Source of the DNA: Stereum hirsutum FP-91666 SS1
Taxonomy: Eukaryota > Basidiomycota > Agaricomycetes > Russulales > Stereaceae
Length of the DNA stretch: 64,000 bases
Direction: 5' to 3'
NCBI RefSeq assembly: GCF_000264905.1
Contig: NW_006763138.1
Span: 1,976,950-2,040,949 of the forward strand
Of this stretch, positions 24,428 to 36,839 are shown piece by piece (positions within the stretch are counted from its first letter, which is position 1; the number at the start of each line of letters is the position of its first letter). Below the pieces are notes generated by a model that saw only the letters and a program-made list of their open reading frames with translations, made no database searches and had not been told where the DNA came from. A program made the translations under genes and the position numbers.

Positions 24428-25044
24428 CCACCGGTCTTCACGTCGACTTCGCCTCCATCCAACCTCCATCTGGCTGTTTGACTCTGTCTTCCACGACTTT
24501 AGCGATGTTTAATACTGCGCTAGACTCTCAGTAGCGTTTATGTTGCTATTTTTGCATCAGCTCCCTTGCTGTCATCAAAATTCTCCACTGCACGCTCGGA
24601 GCTTCTGCTTGTTTTCCTCCCAGATCTCGTCCATGTGTGCAAGAAAGCTTTCCTCTGGCTTCTTGCTGCCGGAAATCTACTTTGATTCTAATTTGAAATT
24701 CACTGCATGTGAGCGTGTAAAAATCAACATGGAACGTGAAGTCTGTTACCTGTGAGTCTTCCGAACTAGCGTGCAGCTACAAGTGAGGCTCAACGGAAGC
24801 AAAACTTACATTTCCCGATCCGCCTTGTTGATCTCTTCTGATCGTGGATCGGGCTGAGCACCGGAGATTGGGTTGCACGATTTCCCACAGCCTCTTGGCC
24901 ACAGCAGAATAAGCATGATTACATTTGTTGTCCCAACTGCAGATTTTTCTGCCCGCCGGCGAAAGCGGGCTTGTCTTTTTTCTGTGTGAGGCAGGACATC
25001 GAGCTTTCTCGTTCAATTCTGCTGCGTACTTCCGTCTTCTATCA

Positions 25045-28000
25045 ATGGATACCTCAGGCCTACCACCAGCGCCGCCTTGGACAGGTCCCCGTGGACCTTC
25101 CAACCTTAATCCCGCTCGTTACGCCCCGACATTCTCAGCGCCGGAGAACCGAAATCATCGTGAGATTTACACGTTCACCACTTCAAACGGCAATTCTTTG
25201 TTCTGATGATACTTACTTCCACAAATACAGACACCGTGCCGAGTGATGTTCCCTATACACCGATAGATCTGCGTCAGCAGCCGGATTGTGAGCTCTGCGC
25301 TTTCCCTGTTTGGAATCGTCACTGATGATCGACTTCTCAGATCCACCACCGAATTACCCACCGCCTTCTAACCTTCCTCCCGCATATCCCCAATATTTTA
25401 CGAGCAACCCGCAACCTGCATACCCACCAACCGCCTATACTGAACCTCAAAATACTGTACCCAAATACTCGTCGGCGCCGCCTTCTCTGCCTACGAACAC
25501 CGTCCCACCCTCCCTGTATCCACATCATTCGCCGTCTACGAATTCTGCCACTGCATACCCATCATCCGCTCATACGCACATAGTCCCCCCAGCAGATGCA
25601 TCGACTTGGCCAAGTTCAGCCCCACGGGTGTCTGTTTCTCATTCCTCGGCAGCCCAGACGGCCACTGCAAGATCACAGGATTCGCTTTCTGCGCCATCCA
25701 AGAACTTCTCTGTCGCTTCTAATAGTCGATTTTCTCAACGAGCGCATTTTGAGGCTCCATATCCTTCCGAACCTCCAAGCGCTACATTCCCAAAACGAGA
25801 AACCGAAACCAATCATGAGATGTATTCGAACGAGACGCCTTCCCAATACCCCGCCACCCGTTCCTTTCCACAGCCCATGAAGAAGCCTATCTATGATGTT
25901 CAAGCGCCGGCCTGTCCGCTCCCATACGGCACCCAAAACTTCGAATACCATATTCCTCCGCATGTCGGCGGTCCAGCTTTCCCACATACACCCGTTCCAT
26001 TTGCGCCACACTATCATCCGGCTGCCCATCATCCAGGATCATTCTTTTCCATGCCTTCTTACTTCTCGCCATTTTATCCGCCGTACCCTCCCACATACTG
26101 GAATGTACCCGCCCCCCCATTAGGGCATTCCTTTGCTCACGGCGGCGGTGCGCCACCGACGAATTTACCATCAATCAATCAGTATCAATCGCCTGCCGGC
26201 GTAGCGCCTGTTGCATCGTCCGTTCTTTCCGGTGTAAATAGGTTTGGCTATACTCCCGAAGGTTTGTTGTCTAAACTCTAAACTTTGGACTTGATCTCAT
26301 CTGTATATGTGATGCAGAAATGGACTGGCCACATGGTTTCATGCGACGCGCTATACCTGCTTCGGAACTTCATCAATACGAGAACAAGGACGAATGGAAA
26401 CGCTCGCAGCAACCGTGGCGCTCGAATGGTCCTGTCCAGTATGAGGGTATGAAGGTGGAGATGCGTGTCTGCTATGGTGCGATCGTCTGCCCAAAATGCG
26501 GACACGTTACTCGACCGAAGACGAAGGACGCCCCCAGCGACCAGCTCAAATTCAATTGCCGGAATCCTCGCTGTGACGCAACCGAGCATATTCATCAGCA
26601 GTGCACCGCACGCACTTACCATTACTCCAAGACCGACCCCTCTACCGGCGAACTATGGTACTTCTGGGACCATGTTGGAGAACATGCACACGTTCGTCCA
26701 CCGCCAGGAAGATCCCTCTCTCTTGCTGCACGTACGGCCTTGGACACACAGGTCGCTTCTCACCGAGACCTATCGACTTTTCAACTTCGAACTGGTGTGG
26801 CGCGTCCCGACTCCATTCCTCTTTCCCAGATATCTTCGACTCTTGCGGATCCTCGCTCTGCGCGTTATCATGTGGAACAGAGTAGAATCAGACAGGGTCT
26901 TCGTCCTCAGACCAATGCCGCTGGTGGTGGGCTGGCGTTTCTGAAGGGAACGGCGGACCTCGTTAATAGTTTTGGCGAGAATATCTTCGCCGGTTCGAGC
27001 CTGGGCACTCCGACGTATTTCTCCATCCAAACGTCGTTCATGCGGCGTATGCTCGAGGAGTCAGTTGAGGACTGGATTGCTGAGGATCTGGCAGGCTCGG
27101 GGGACGGTCCAGGTGCCACTCGACATGGTGGCGTAACCGATGGAGATCATACTTATTTTCGTGTCGGTAACTGCTTGGTCTCCTGCGTCTACAATATTGT
27201 TCTTCAAGCTTGGGTCCCTGTATTGATCACCTGGATTCACAAACTCGACACTGGTCACTTCCGTCCCCATTTCCGACACCTCTTCCGGTCGATCTATGAT
27301 ATTGCTGGCGAACATCGGTTCCAGGGGAAATATCTATTCAATGTAAGTGTTTAGTGGTACCAATTTCCTTGCCAATTATACACTGGACTCACGTACGTTC
27401 ACCGACCACAGGTAATGGATTTTTCGCTTGCTCAACGCAATGCTCATGCCGAAGAATATGCCGACCTCATGACAAGCCTAATCCCGTCTTTCGATCGTCT
27501 CTCACCCGAAACTCAATCATCGGAGCGTAAGAACTTTGTTGAGAAGGCGATGGAGGCTCAAGGAGGTTGTCGCACCCACTGGCAGCGCTCCGTTCTTCGT
27601 GTACGAGACACCGCAGCACTTGTCCCAAAGTCAATGCACCCAATCTTTGATCGTCTAACTCGTCGACTCATTTCCGAGTCTACGTCCTTGTCGGAATACC
27701 ACGAGGCATGGAGAGAGATTCGAACTCTGTTCCCAAATCTTGAAGGCTGGTCAGATTGGTGGATGAAGCCGGCCCCCTCGTCGATGCTCTTTCCTGCATG
27801 CCAGCGAGGTGACCGTAGTGTTCGTTCGGAGGTGCCTAAGACTTCAAACCCCGTCGAATCCCGTCACTCGTTGCTTCATCGTTCGGCTGGGACGGACTTT
27901 GACGCGATCCCTGGGATAGAGGGAATAGTTCTGAATGTCCGCGAGCTTGAGAGTCGCTATAATGCAATACAAGGTAAAACCTCCCTTGGCTATATATTCT

Positions 28001-31000
28001 ATATCTATTTGCGCTTAATTCTAACGATCCAAATGTTGGTTTCAATATGTTAGCCGGTGTGTTCAAGGCTCCGCCACCACGCGACCCGCGCCCTCGTAGG
28101 GCCAAGAAACTGAATATAAACGACGGCCGTGCGCCCGATACCCAAGATGCTCTTGCCGCTGCGTCTGCTGCCAAGTCTAAAGCGGTGGTGAAAGGTCAGT
28201 CTCTAGTTTGAATAGGTCGTCACTCTCGCACTGGTGACTGCTGATTCTATGCGTTGTTAATCTCATTCATATCTTATGATCCTCACAATTCTATTTATAC
28301 ACAGCTCCTCCGAACCAGTCATCAAAAAGAAAGGGACCCAATAAGAAGTCTTCCGTCGTAGGTATGTTATAATTGTCCTATTTGAATAGTGTGTAAGAGC
28401 GCTAGTAACCGACAGTGCTTAATCAGTTGTGTCCCCAGGCGTGCCGATTCAGCCTTCTACTACAAAAGTCGAAACCCCAAAAGCAACATCAAAATCTTCT
28501 GAAACAATCTCCGGCAATGTAGTACCTTCCCGTCATCTTGTCGGTTACAAATGGGCTGCTCCAAATTCCTGTTTTTGGGACGCACCTCTCGAGGTTTTAT
28601 TCCAAGCCTTTTCCGGTCTTTCTCATCAAGATCGACATGCACTTGTAGCTGCTTCTGGGATTAAAGGCTCCATTTCGTCCACTCCTGTCGACGCTCCTCC
28701 TCTTCATCGTGTTCTACAACATTTCAATGAGCGGGTCGAATGGATTTCAGGGAAAGGTCGCAAGTACAAGAAGCAGAGCGAGGGAGCGGAGATATTGGAA
28801 CGTGGGCAGGATCTTGTTCGGAGTTTAATCTTCGACAGGTGGGATATTGGTGCTTACGGGAAATATGGTAGTGCGGTCCAATGGCCTCAAAAGCTTACTC
28901 ATGTTCGTCTCCAATACGACTTGCTTAACCCACTATCGCCAGTAGCTGACTATATTTGTTTTGATGCAGGACGGACTGGATTTGGCGGCTCAGGAGACGA
29001 TTGGTGTTGTCTACTACCACCAGTACCAATGTAATGCAGGCCATACGTTCGAAAAACCTGCAACTAGCAAAGCAAATCCTACTATTTCGATCATTGTTCA
29101 CGACGCGGATACGTTAAGGTCAAGACTTAATGTTGTCAATCCCACTATTGCACAGTATCTCGACTACTCGCCTCCTCGGAGCCTCCTCGGTAACTCACAC
29201 AACGGAACCACCATTCTGCATCGTCTCCCGCCGACTCTCTGCCAACAATCATCGTGTTCCCTTCCAGCTTCAATTGTGGCGATCCGCACATCCTGGCCAC
29301 ACGTCCTTCGTATCCTCACTACCGATCAGAACAGGGCAAATCCTAGTAATCTCGAAGCAGATCGTGCTGTCAGACTTTCATCTCGATTCTCTCTCGCTGC
29401 GCATCCCTCCGTTGCTGAGGATAGTACCAGGATCGACTACGAAGTTGTTGGATGTGTTCGCCACCAGCCGGGTGGCGCCGGTCACTGGATCGCATACCTC
29501 AATGTTTCGGGGTCATGCTACCTTTACGATGACATAGATAAGGGTGGAGCATACGTTCATGTGTCGGATGATTTGAGCGTTTTGGAAACTGCTCACGGCG
29601 GGAACGTGATGTTTGTTTATCGTCGAGCGTCGGAGACCAAGGTATGTGTGACACGGCTGCTTGGGCTTTATCACAACTTCTGTGCTATGACTAACATCAA
29701 AAATTCTCTACATTAGGTATCCATACGCTCTGTAGCACATATAGAGGCGACATTTGCTCCGCATCCTAACGATCCAGATGCTGCAATTATTGTCCATGGT
29801 TCGGACTCAAACTCAGAAGGTCAACCTGCCGACAACCAAGCCGCCGAGCACCAAGCTATCACCCAGTCCGCACCTCATTCCATTCCCGACGACAAGGCAG
29901 TAACCGAATTCATCGATGACGCCATTGACAATCCTGATCCATCCCGTCCATCGTCTCCATCACTCAGTGCTTCACTGCACCCTAGTCAATCCGAGTCTTC
30001 AGTTACAAAATCTCGCCCTCCCTCTCCTACTATGCCGCTATTTATTCAATGCATTGGTTGTCGCAAGTCCGAGGCCATCGAACCGTCCACAAAAGCAGCA
30101 GAGTCAGTCATCAAATGTTGGCACTGCGGCTTGCGCTCTCATACCGCATGCGTTCGCCTTCAATTTGGCCTTGATGCTGACGACGAGAGTGATGAGCATT
30201 GGCGTTGCCCAGCGTGTGATCCAAATATTGAACTATGGGACGATAGTTAGTAAGTCAGCCGGTTTTCAAAGTTCGCAATGTTGTCACATAGGATACTGAT
30301 ACCTAGTATGCTCAGTGTCGGGTCCTACGTACCATTCCCCACACTTCCAGAGGGGCCCCTCTATGCTGCACATATATTCTCGCTGTCAGGCCGAATGGCG
30401 AACCTGGAATGGTTTGACGGGAACGACTACGGACCAAAGGGCATATGGAAACCCGCGACTTTGCGATTCCAAAGACCAGTTGAGCGCTGTATGGCAGCAC
30501 TACTGGCGGTGAGGAAAGCTCCTCATCGCATCAAGGTAGTTATGCTCATCACTGTTTCATTTCATGGTCTCTCGTCTAATATCCTAACAATGTTAGTACG
30601 GCAAGATCAAGTGGCCCATCTGCCTCCAAGAAGATGCCGGTGATCGAGGCTATCGTAATGCGGCCATCGAGACTGCCTTGCGTGACGGAGCTCTCTCTGT
30701 CACCCAGATCATCACTAGGGAGCGAGATCATCCAGTCATGCAGCTCTGGACAGAGTGGACACAGAACCGGGGTCGCCGCACCCGTTCGGCCATGTTCATT
30801 ACCCACTATGCTGTCGATGCACTTCCTGGCGACACGAGTCTGGTTAATAACGTTCTTCAGAACATACAGGTGTATTTGAGGCGCATCGGACTCGACGGCG
30901 ATTCCTTACGGGATGTACTCAATGGACCCGGCCTCATTTTATTCCAACTCATCATCGTTCGGACTTACCTTCATCGCACCGCAAAAGACGACGACGAGAT

Positions 31001-31427
31001 ATGGCGGCTGTGGCGTGCTGGGAGGTTGCGGAGGCAGTGGTTACCAGCGGAGCTTGCTTTCGGAGGAATGCAGGGCGAGACGATCGCCGATATACGGAAT
31101 GATGGCCGCATTCGACGAACTACGACTTCTATCGAGAGGATCATAAAATTCGATGGAAAACAAGCGCTCCCGCGGAGCTTTCGTGTTGTCACGATTGACC
31201 CAGGCGAGGGGCCACCCTATGTGTGGCCTGTGGCACCTACAGGAGCTACAGGGCTGACTGGTGGGACGGTGGAGATTGTTATACCTGTGAGTCAGGATGG
31301 GAGACGACCGAAACCGCGTCCAGTAAAGAAGCGGGGAAAGGCCGTGGATGAGGGTGTGCAGGATGTTACCTCAAACGGAGGAGAGGATGGGAAGCGAAGG
31401 AGCAAGCGGGCAAAGACTTCCATTTAA
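25045..31427 (+). CDS. Transposase fused to ubiquitin-protease-like and PHD domains
   Basis: Twelve exons (25045-25159, 25231-25287, 25341-26261, 26318-27342, 27412-27973, 28054-28194, 28305-28361, 28439-28902, 28970-29641, 29717-30249, 30307-30535, 30597-31427) join in frame to 1,868 residues. Residues 1-350 are Pro/Tyr/Ser-rich. A zinc motif CPKCGHVTRPK...CRNPRCD...CTARTYHY at about 420-470 resembles GCM/WRKY-type DNA-binding fingers. The transposase core shows candidate DDE residues in TDGDHTYF (about 638), VMDFSLAQRNAHAEEY (about 709) and SNPVESRHSLLHR (about 854), as in Mutator-like transposases. The NSCFWDAPLEVLFQAF (about 1003) and GHWIAYL (about 1286) boxes match the Cys and His boxes of C19 ubiquitin proteases. 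CIGCR...CWHCGLRSHTACV...WRCPACD (about 1450-1510) is a PHD finger. The C-terminus is basic. The role of the protease-like part is unknown. Confidence 0.85.
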
Positions 31428-32591
31428 TTTATTGTCTAACATATTTGATATGTAGGTCTGGAAATATACGACTACTTTGTTGCTAAAATGACTCGATAAA
31501 CATTTGAGCTGGGTGCCTCGATCTTGAGATGCTCACAACCAAGTAGTCCAGTGCCACTGTGGCCCAAAGCCCACAGCTGGGCAAACACAAGTGGTGTGAT
31601 GTGCGGGCTCCTTACCATAACAAAGGAAATGTCTTGGTCACAGCGGAAATGCTTTATTGCAAGTCGGAAAAATGCACAAGGTACTTTGTCTAAGGTACAC
31701 GCGAGTTCGAAAAGGTCGAAAAAAGTGTACACAAGTTACGTGCAATTTCCGCGTGCAGAGCAAGTGCAGCAGAGCCATGACATGCATGACATTGGGACAT
31801 CGGAAGTATTACCTATATACATTTAGCTCTCCCTACTGACTCAGAGAGGAAGAAAGAAGAGAAGGGGTAGCATAGTAGAGCCTCAATTGCATACATTGCC
31901 ACTGACTCCCACAAGCTTGTCCGTGCCTCAGGCTCCGTAGTATTCTGGAGACCGAATGCTTAAAAGTAAGTATGAAGCCCCGGAGTTTTTTTCAGCAGTC
32001 TATGGCAGAGGTATCATGAAAGAGAATACCATAAAATCGGAGTTTACACAACACCCAGATGCTATGAAAAATGTCCGACCGTGAAACTCTTAACCAAGGT
32101 CCTGGTGTGGCGTGCGGGAAGACTCCGTAAAGGGACCACCCTCGACGATGGATATTGAGAAACATTGCCTTGCCCACCTTGAACTACTCCTTCTACTGGC
32201 AGGGGCCAAGTTCAGACCGAATAGCAGTCATATTTATGTGTCACCATGGGAAAAACCATGAGTTTGACTTTGTCTAACCCCCGAAAGTGTGTTTCAGCAT
32301 CTTCCGAGACAACGGAGATCGCTTGGAAATGTTGTACTGTTCAGCACAATTCTCCCGCCATGATGAGCAACCCGTTCATGATCAGAGAGATGAAGGAAAG
32401 GGTGTTTCCACTCCTGCACGCCTCACAAGTGCCCTGCACGGGCGCGTTGGGTGTGCGGCATGTTCAATTGTCGCCCAAGTTACTTGGCTCAACACATGTA
32501 GCGTGGCAAAATCGCGTGGCCTGCCACAAGTACCTTGAACGCGACTTGTGGCAGACGCACGCGACTTCGCCACGTAACTTTGTGAACTACC

Positions 32592-32601
32592 GGAATCGGA
32601 G
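32592..32601. repeat. Right target-site duplication of the Mutator-like element
   Basis: The second copy of GGAATCGGAG, identical to that at 23681-23690, marks the right boundary of the insertion. Confidence 0.85.
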
Positions 32602-33109
32602 TATCCCATTAGAGCGATATTGAAATCCCATCCCATCCTACCCAAGCGTATCCGTACATGAGCAATCATCTGTCATGATATAAATCTAGGGAGTCATTTA
32701 CGAACAGGTATACCATCTTGAAGTATGATCGGTCCGAGTATATCGCAGATCGTTTCTCGAACAGCGCTTTGGCCGCCTTTGCGGAGTTGACGATGACAGT
32801 GTGTGAGCCAGGCACGTGAAATGACACCACATCACCTACAGTGAGATGCAAGGCACTCGTGCGAGTCAGAACAATGCGAAGAGATATGTTTTGAATAAAC
32901 GTACTGCCGTACAATGTAGACCATTTACTATACTCCTTGTACGGCTCCTTCGTCGGTAGATCAAGGAGATTTCCTATGATAAGACGAGGTTTGGGTCCTG
33001 GATGGTAGGGAAGTCCGGAGAAGTTTTGCCTTCGGCGAAGGAGAGCCCGCACATATAGAAGAATGCAGATGGATAGGATGAAGAATAAAACAGTCGATCG
33101 TGACTCCAT
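32592..33109 (-). pseudogene. Cytochrome P450 monooxygenase 3, 5' part (split by transposon)
   Basis: The start codon at 33109 opens MESRSTVLFFILSICILL, an N-terminal membrane anchor, followed by the hinge YHPGPKPRLIIGN, GDVVSFHVPGSHTVIVNSAK and KRSAIYSDRSYFKMVYL. A further exon encodes MGWDFNIALMGYSDS and runs straight into the right end of the transposon. The continuation (WRAHRR onward) is at 21887-23690. The promoter and start are preserved, so a truncated transcript entering the transposon end could still be made. Confidence 0.88.
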
Positions 33110-34688
33110 CGTTCTCGTTGAGGACGAAGATCGAGAGTGTAGCTAGACTGTTGGATACGAGGTCAGCCTCTGATCATCTAGCAGGCTGGCCATTAAAAAC
33201 AGTCGGCTTCAACGGGTACCAAACACGGTAGTATACTGCAAAGAGGTCAGATGGCATGACGAACACCTGCGAAATATTGGCTTAAAATAGGGTGGTTTCA
33301 ACTCTGAGTGAGACTCCACGTACCTTTGAAGTGGGAACTGGATCTCATGGGGCATATCATACGCTACATGGCGTCATTATCCGAGGAGATGAAGACGATG
33401 TGTATTGGTGTGCCAACGTCACTGCCGAGCCCTGCAATTTGCCGATAGAACTCATGTCTTGATGTACGGGCATGCATGTAGAACGAATTCCGAGGATGGG
33501 ATACAGTGTGGATGTAGACATCACTACCCGGAAGAGACAGCACCACGGGGCGGCGACAGTCGAAGATACGAGAATTAATGCGGAGCCAATCCAGTGTGGA
33601 GCACAAGGATCTCTGAAAAATGGCCTCACACACTCGTTCCCAGAGAGTATCAGTCGGCTTTCCATAGAGCATGCGCGGAGACGAAAGGGGTAGGACTGTC
33701 AATCACAAGTTAGGGGGTTGACGAAAGAGCACGGAGATGGAAGAGAGGACATACTGGCTCGAAAGGGAAATCATCCGAATCTCCGTCAATATTACCTTCG
33801 ATCTATTTTTGCGAAAAATGCACGGTCGTGATGTCTCCTTCTGTTCCTATTTAGGATATATGGGTGTAGGAAAAAATGTTTGGACCATACACGCTACCAC
33901 AAGTACGTCCGTTTCTGCCACGGACATGCGAAATCTGTATGTGCACTGACATTGGGTCCCCGTATGCCTGTGTGCTCTCACACGCGAAGGCTGTTGTAGT
34001 AGGGTTTGTTTTGAGGTTCACCCTTTGTAAAGTGAGACTGTGTCCATAACGGTACGTGAATGAACCCTTGATCTCATAGAGTACGTTCCTCAGATGGGTT
34101 TTGATTTTTATGGGACGACGGAAATAGTAAACGATTTCGCACTCTCAGCTGATATTCCATCGCCCCTCGCGTTCCACACTCATAATGACAATGTCTACCA
34201 CTGAGCATCACACTCCGCTTACGGTGGCCCTCGGGAGCAAATTCCTTCACGTTCCTTCCATCGTTAGGTGGAGCTTGGCCGAAGACCGAATCTATAGATA
34301 ATTGATGCTGTTGGTGGCGTGCCATCAGGAGTGTCGAAGAGAAGTTTGTGAAGTTTGTCCTAAATATGATCTGAGCCTTCTTGTCGAGAAACGAATGCGT
34401 ACAACATTGAATATGAAAAAAAGGGCCAGGAAGGGGACCACGGAAGAGCGACAGATAGTGGGGCCCTTTCGCGACAATCACTTATATCATTGATGAAACG
34501 GAGAAATGTTGTCCATCTGGAGACCTAAAGCCTCGTCACGATCGTCATTAGACAAGTAAAGTAACTCTCTATGTACATTTACATTTCTGTCGTCGCTCTC
34601 AACGCACTAAAAATCAATTGAGAATGAAGAAGAAGAAGAACGTATACCCGAAACAGCGAACCACATCTACTGACTCGACTTCCATGAT
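33110..34688. other. Intergenic stretch, nothing recognised
   Basis: About 1.6 kb lies upstream of the split P450 gene. The minus-strand frames at 33357-33702 overlap each other and show no known domain. No repeat structure was noticed. Confidence 0.45.
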
Positions 34689-35478
34689 CTAAACCACAAA
34701 CGGAATATACATATACGGGACATCTCTAGCCCACTCCTCCCACTCCTCCTCAAACTCTCTCCTCAAATACACGTCCTCCTTCGCCCCCCTTAGAAGCGCA
34801 TATGCCAAAACCATCACAGACGCACAATAATTACCACACAACACCCTCCCTATCTTCTCCGAATATCCCGCCCCACAGTAGAGCCACGACCCATGACCCG
34901 TCAACGTCAACAGTCCACCTAATATAGTCATATGGCCTCCCGTGTATGCTGGGTGACGAACGATGGAGTAGGGGCCCGTTCGCACAAGCTTGTGTTTCTC
35001 CCGGAGAGAGATCTGGAACGTGAAGTGGACGCCCATCTCACGGAAGCATAGGAAGCGGATGGAGGCTCCAGCTAGGATGAGAGCCATACCGAGGATGAAT
35101 GTAGGCGTGATCGTGGCGATGTCTTCCAAGGATGAGGGTGACGGGCGTGTCGTTTTCATGCCTGGATCCGTATAGCAAGATGCGATGGCAATGGCTTCGG
35201 ATGCAGCTAACATCCAGTACGATATCTGTGCGTGCAGCGCATTGCTTGAGTACTTATTTCGAAGAAATAACAGAGTGCCGTCGATGTGCGTATGACGAAG
35301 GACTCACTCTGGTCCAGGTAGTGACGTGCACGATGGCCATTTCGTAAAAACCATAGAGACTCCGGACATTCGTCCCCGTTCGTTTGTGCTCGCTTGCAGT
35401 CGGAGGAGACTGTGGTGGGGTATATGTATGATTGTAGATCAACGCTGTTACAAAGATGAGGAAGACTTTGAGTAACAT
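34689..35478 (-). CDS. Isoprenylcysteine carboxyl O-methyltransferase-like protein 1
   Basis: Two exons (35478-35308 and 35225-34689, phase-0 intron of 82 nt) encode 235 residues. The protein is a multi-spanning membrane protein with hydrophobic segments near the N-terminus and through the middle. It carries the ICMT-family signature LVRTGPYSIVRHPAYTGG and the C-terminal EFEEEWEEWARDVPYMYIPF (PF04140 type). Characterised ICMTs methylate the C-terminal prenylcysteine of CaaX proteins at the ER using S-adenosylmethionine. Many basidiomycete homologues have unknown substrates, so the exact target is not certain. The start was chosen at 35478 because it aligns with the start of the neighbouring copy; an in-frame ATG ten codons upstream (35508) is possible. 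Confidence 0.85.
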
Positions 35479-35642
35479 TATTGCTGGCGGTAGGGTTCCG
35501 AACGTCAAACGGTGAACGCCTTCGTTATAAGAGCATTCTTTACCGTTGACTAGGGGGGATCTATTACAGTGATGAATTAATGATTCGGCTAAGACCCGAA
35601 CAACGCAATGACAGCATATCCCTCCTAAAGCAGGAGTGATGG

Positions 35643-35990
35643 TGCATTCTATGACAGCTGTTTTCAGAATCGTAGTCGCGCCCGCTTTTTTGTTCGATGG
35701 AGCGGTCGGAGCTTCTGACGCAACCAGCTACCGTTTCAGGACGCAAGCGCCGATGCTTACGTTCCTACGAAGGGCCACACCTGCCCTCATAATAGCAACA
35801 CAGGCATTGAGACATATTTATCGGGACTTACACTCTAAGGGCTTGCTAAGGCATACAAGAGTGCTCTGGCCCAGCCTATGGCGAGCCTATCGGAAGCACC
35901 GGGTGAGGCTCCGAGTGGGGCCAAGCTCCATCAACGAAAATCCTACATAGATGCGACTACAATTCTGAAAACAGCTGGAATACTGAATGC
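35643..35990. mobile_element. MITE-like element between the two ICMT-like genes
   Basis: Imperfect inverted repeats of about 40 bp bound a 348 bp segment with no coding potential. The core AGCTGTTTTCAGAAT near 35656-35670 pairs with ATTCTGAAAACAGCT near 35962-35976. Both ends begin with GCATTC in inverted orientation. It is unrelated in sequence to the element in the intron of precursor gene B. Confidence 0.65.
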
Positions 35991-36059
35991 GCCTGAATCG
36001 AATTTCCGGAGAGAGTGAACATACCACACGGAGTAGCGGCCACACACGAACTCAAGAAT

Positions 36060-36826
36060 TTAAACGACAAAAGGAATATACCTATACGGAACGTCTCTCG
36101 CCCACCGGTCCCATTCCTCCCCGAACTCGCTCTTCAAATACACGTCCTCCTTCGCCCCTCGCACCGACGCATATCCCAGAACCATCACCGACATAGCATA
36201 ACTCCCGCCTAGCACCGTTCCCATCTTCGTCGTATATCCCGCTCCGCTGTACCACCATGACCCACTCCCCATCAACGTCAACAGTCCACCGAGGAGGAGC
36301 ATCTGGCCACCAGCGTATGCGGGGTGGCGTACTATGGAGTAGGGCCATGTGCGGACGAGTTTGTGGTCCGAGCGTAGAGAGAGTTTGAATGCGTAGTGGA
36401 CGCCCAGCTTGTGGAAGCAAACGAAGCGAATGGAGGCTCCTATGAGGACGAGGCAGGTTCCGACGACGAAGGTGGGTGTGATCACGCCAATATCCTGCAT
36501 CGGTATTCCGTTCGGGTCGAATTTTGAGTGTGCGAGGTGTAAAGCGACGAGGGTGACAATTTCGCGTGCCGCTAACATCCAGTACGACACCTGTATGGCC
36601 ACAATTGACTACATGTCATGAACAGCAGAGAAATACTACGGTGATGGGTACTCACCCTAGTCCACACAGCTACATGCAAAATGCTCATCTCGTACAGACC
36701 GGATATGCTCTTGGCATCTGTTCCTGTTCGCTTATGCTCGGTTGCACTCGGGGGAGGCTGGGGCGGGGCATTCGCGCGATCATAGATGCAGGCTATAGCG
36801 CAAATGACGAGAATATTGAGCATCAT
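36060..36826 (-). CDS. Isoprenylcysteine carboxyl O-methyltransferase-like protein 2
   Basis: Two exons (36826-36656 and 36590-36060) with a phase-0 intron of 65 nt at the same codon position as in copy 1. The first exon is exactly the same length (171 nt) as in copy 1, and the protein has 233 residues. The shared motifs are TWPYSIVRHPAYAGG and EFGEEWDRWARDVPYRYIPF. The copies are clearly tandem paralogues, well conserved over the C-terminal half and less so in the middle. The start could be either of two adjacent ATGs (36826 or 36823). Activity is inferred from family membership only. Confidence 0.85.
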
Positions 36827-36839
36827 GAAGCTGAGAGAA

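Larger units (their letters stand above)
23691..32591. mobile_element. Mutator-like DNA transposon, about 8.9 kb
   Basis: The limits are set by the duplicated GGAATCGGAG and by the interrupted P450 reading frame. The termini form a short imperfect inverted repeat: the left end reads GAGTGCAAATAATGTTACTT and the right end, reversed, GGTAGTTCACAAAGTTACGT. Subterminal copies of ACTTGTGGC occur near 23718 at the left and near 32424, 32523 and 32544 (both orientations) at the right. The interior carries one large spliced gene (25045-31427) with a transposase core. There are 1.35 kb of non-coding DNA before it and 1.16 kb after it. Open coding frames and a clean target duplication suggest a fairly recent insertion. 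Confidence 0.87.

Noticed and set aside
25673..26174. Minus-strand frames opposite the transposase N-terminus
   Set aside because: Shadows of the Pro/Tyr-rich plus-strand exon.
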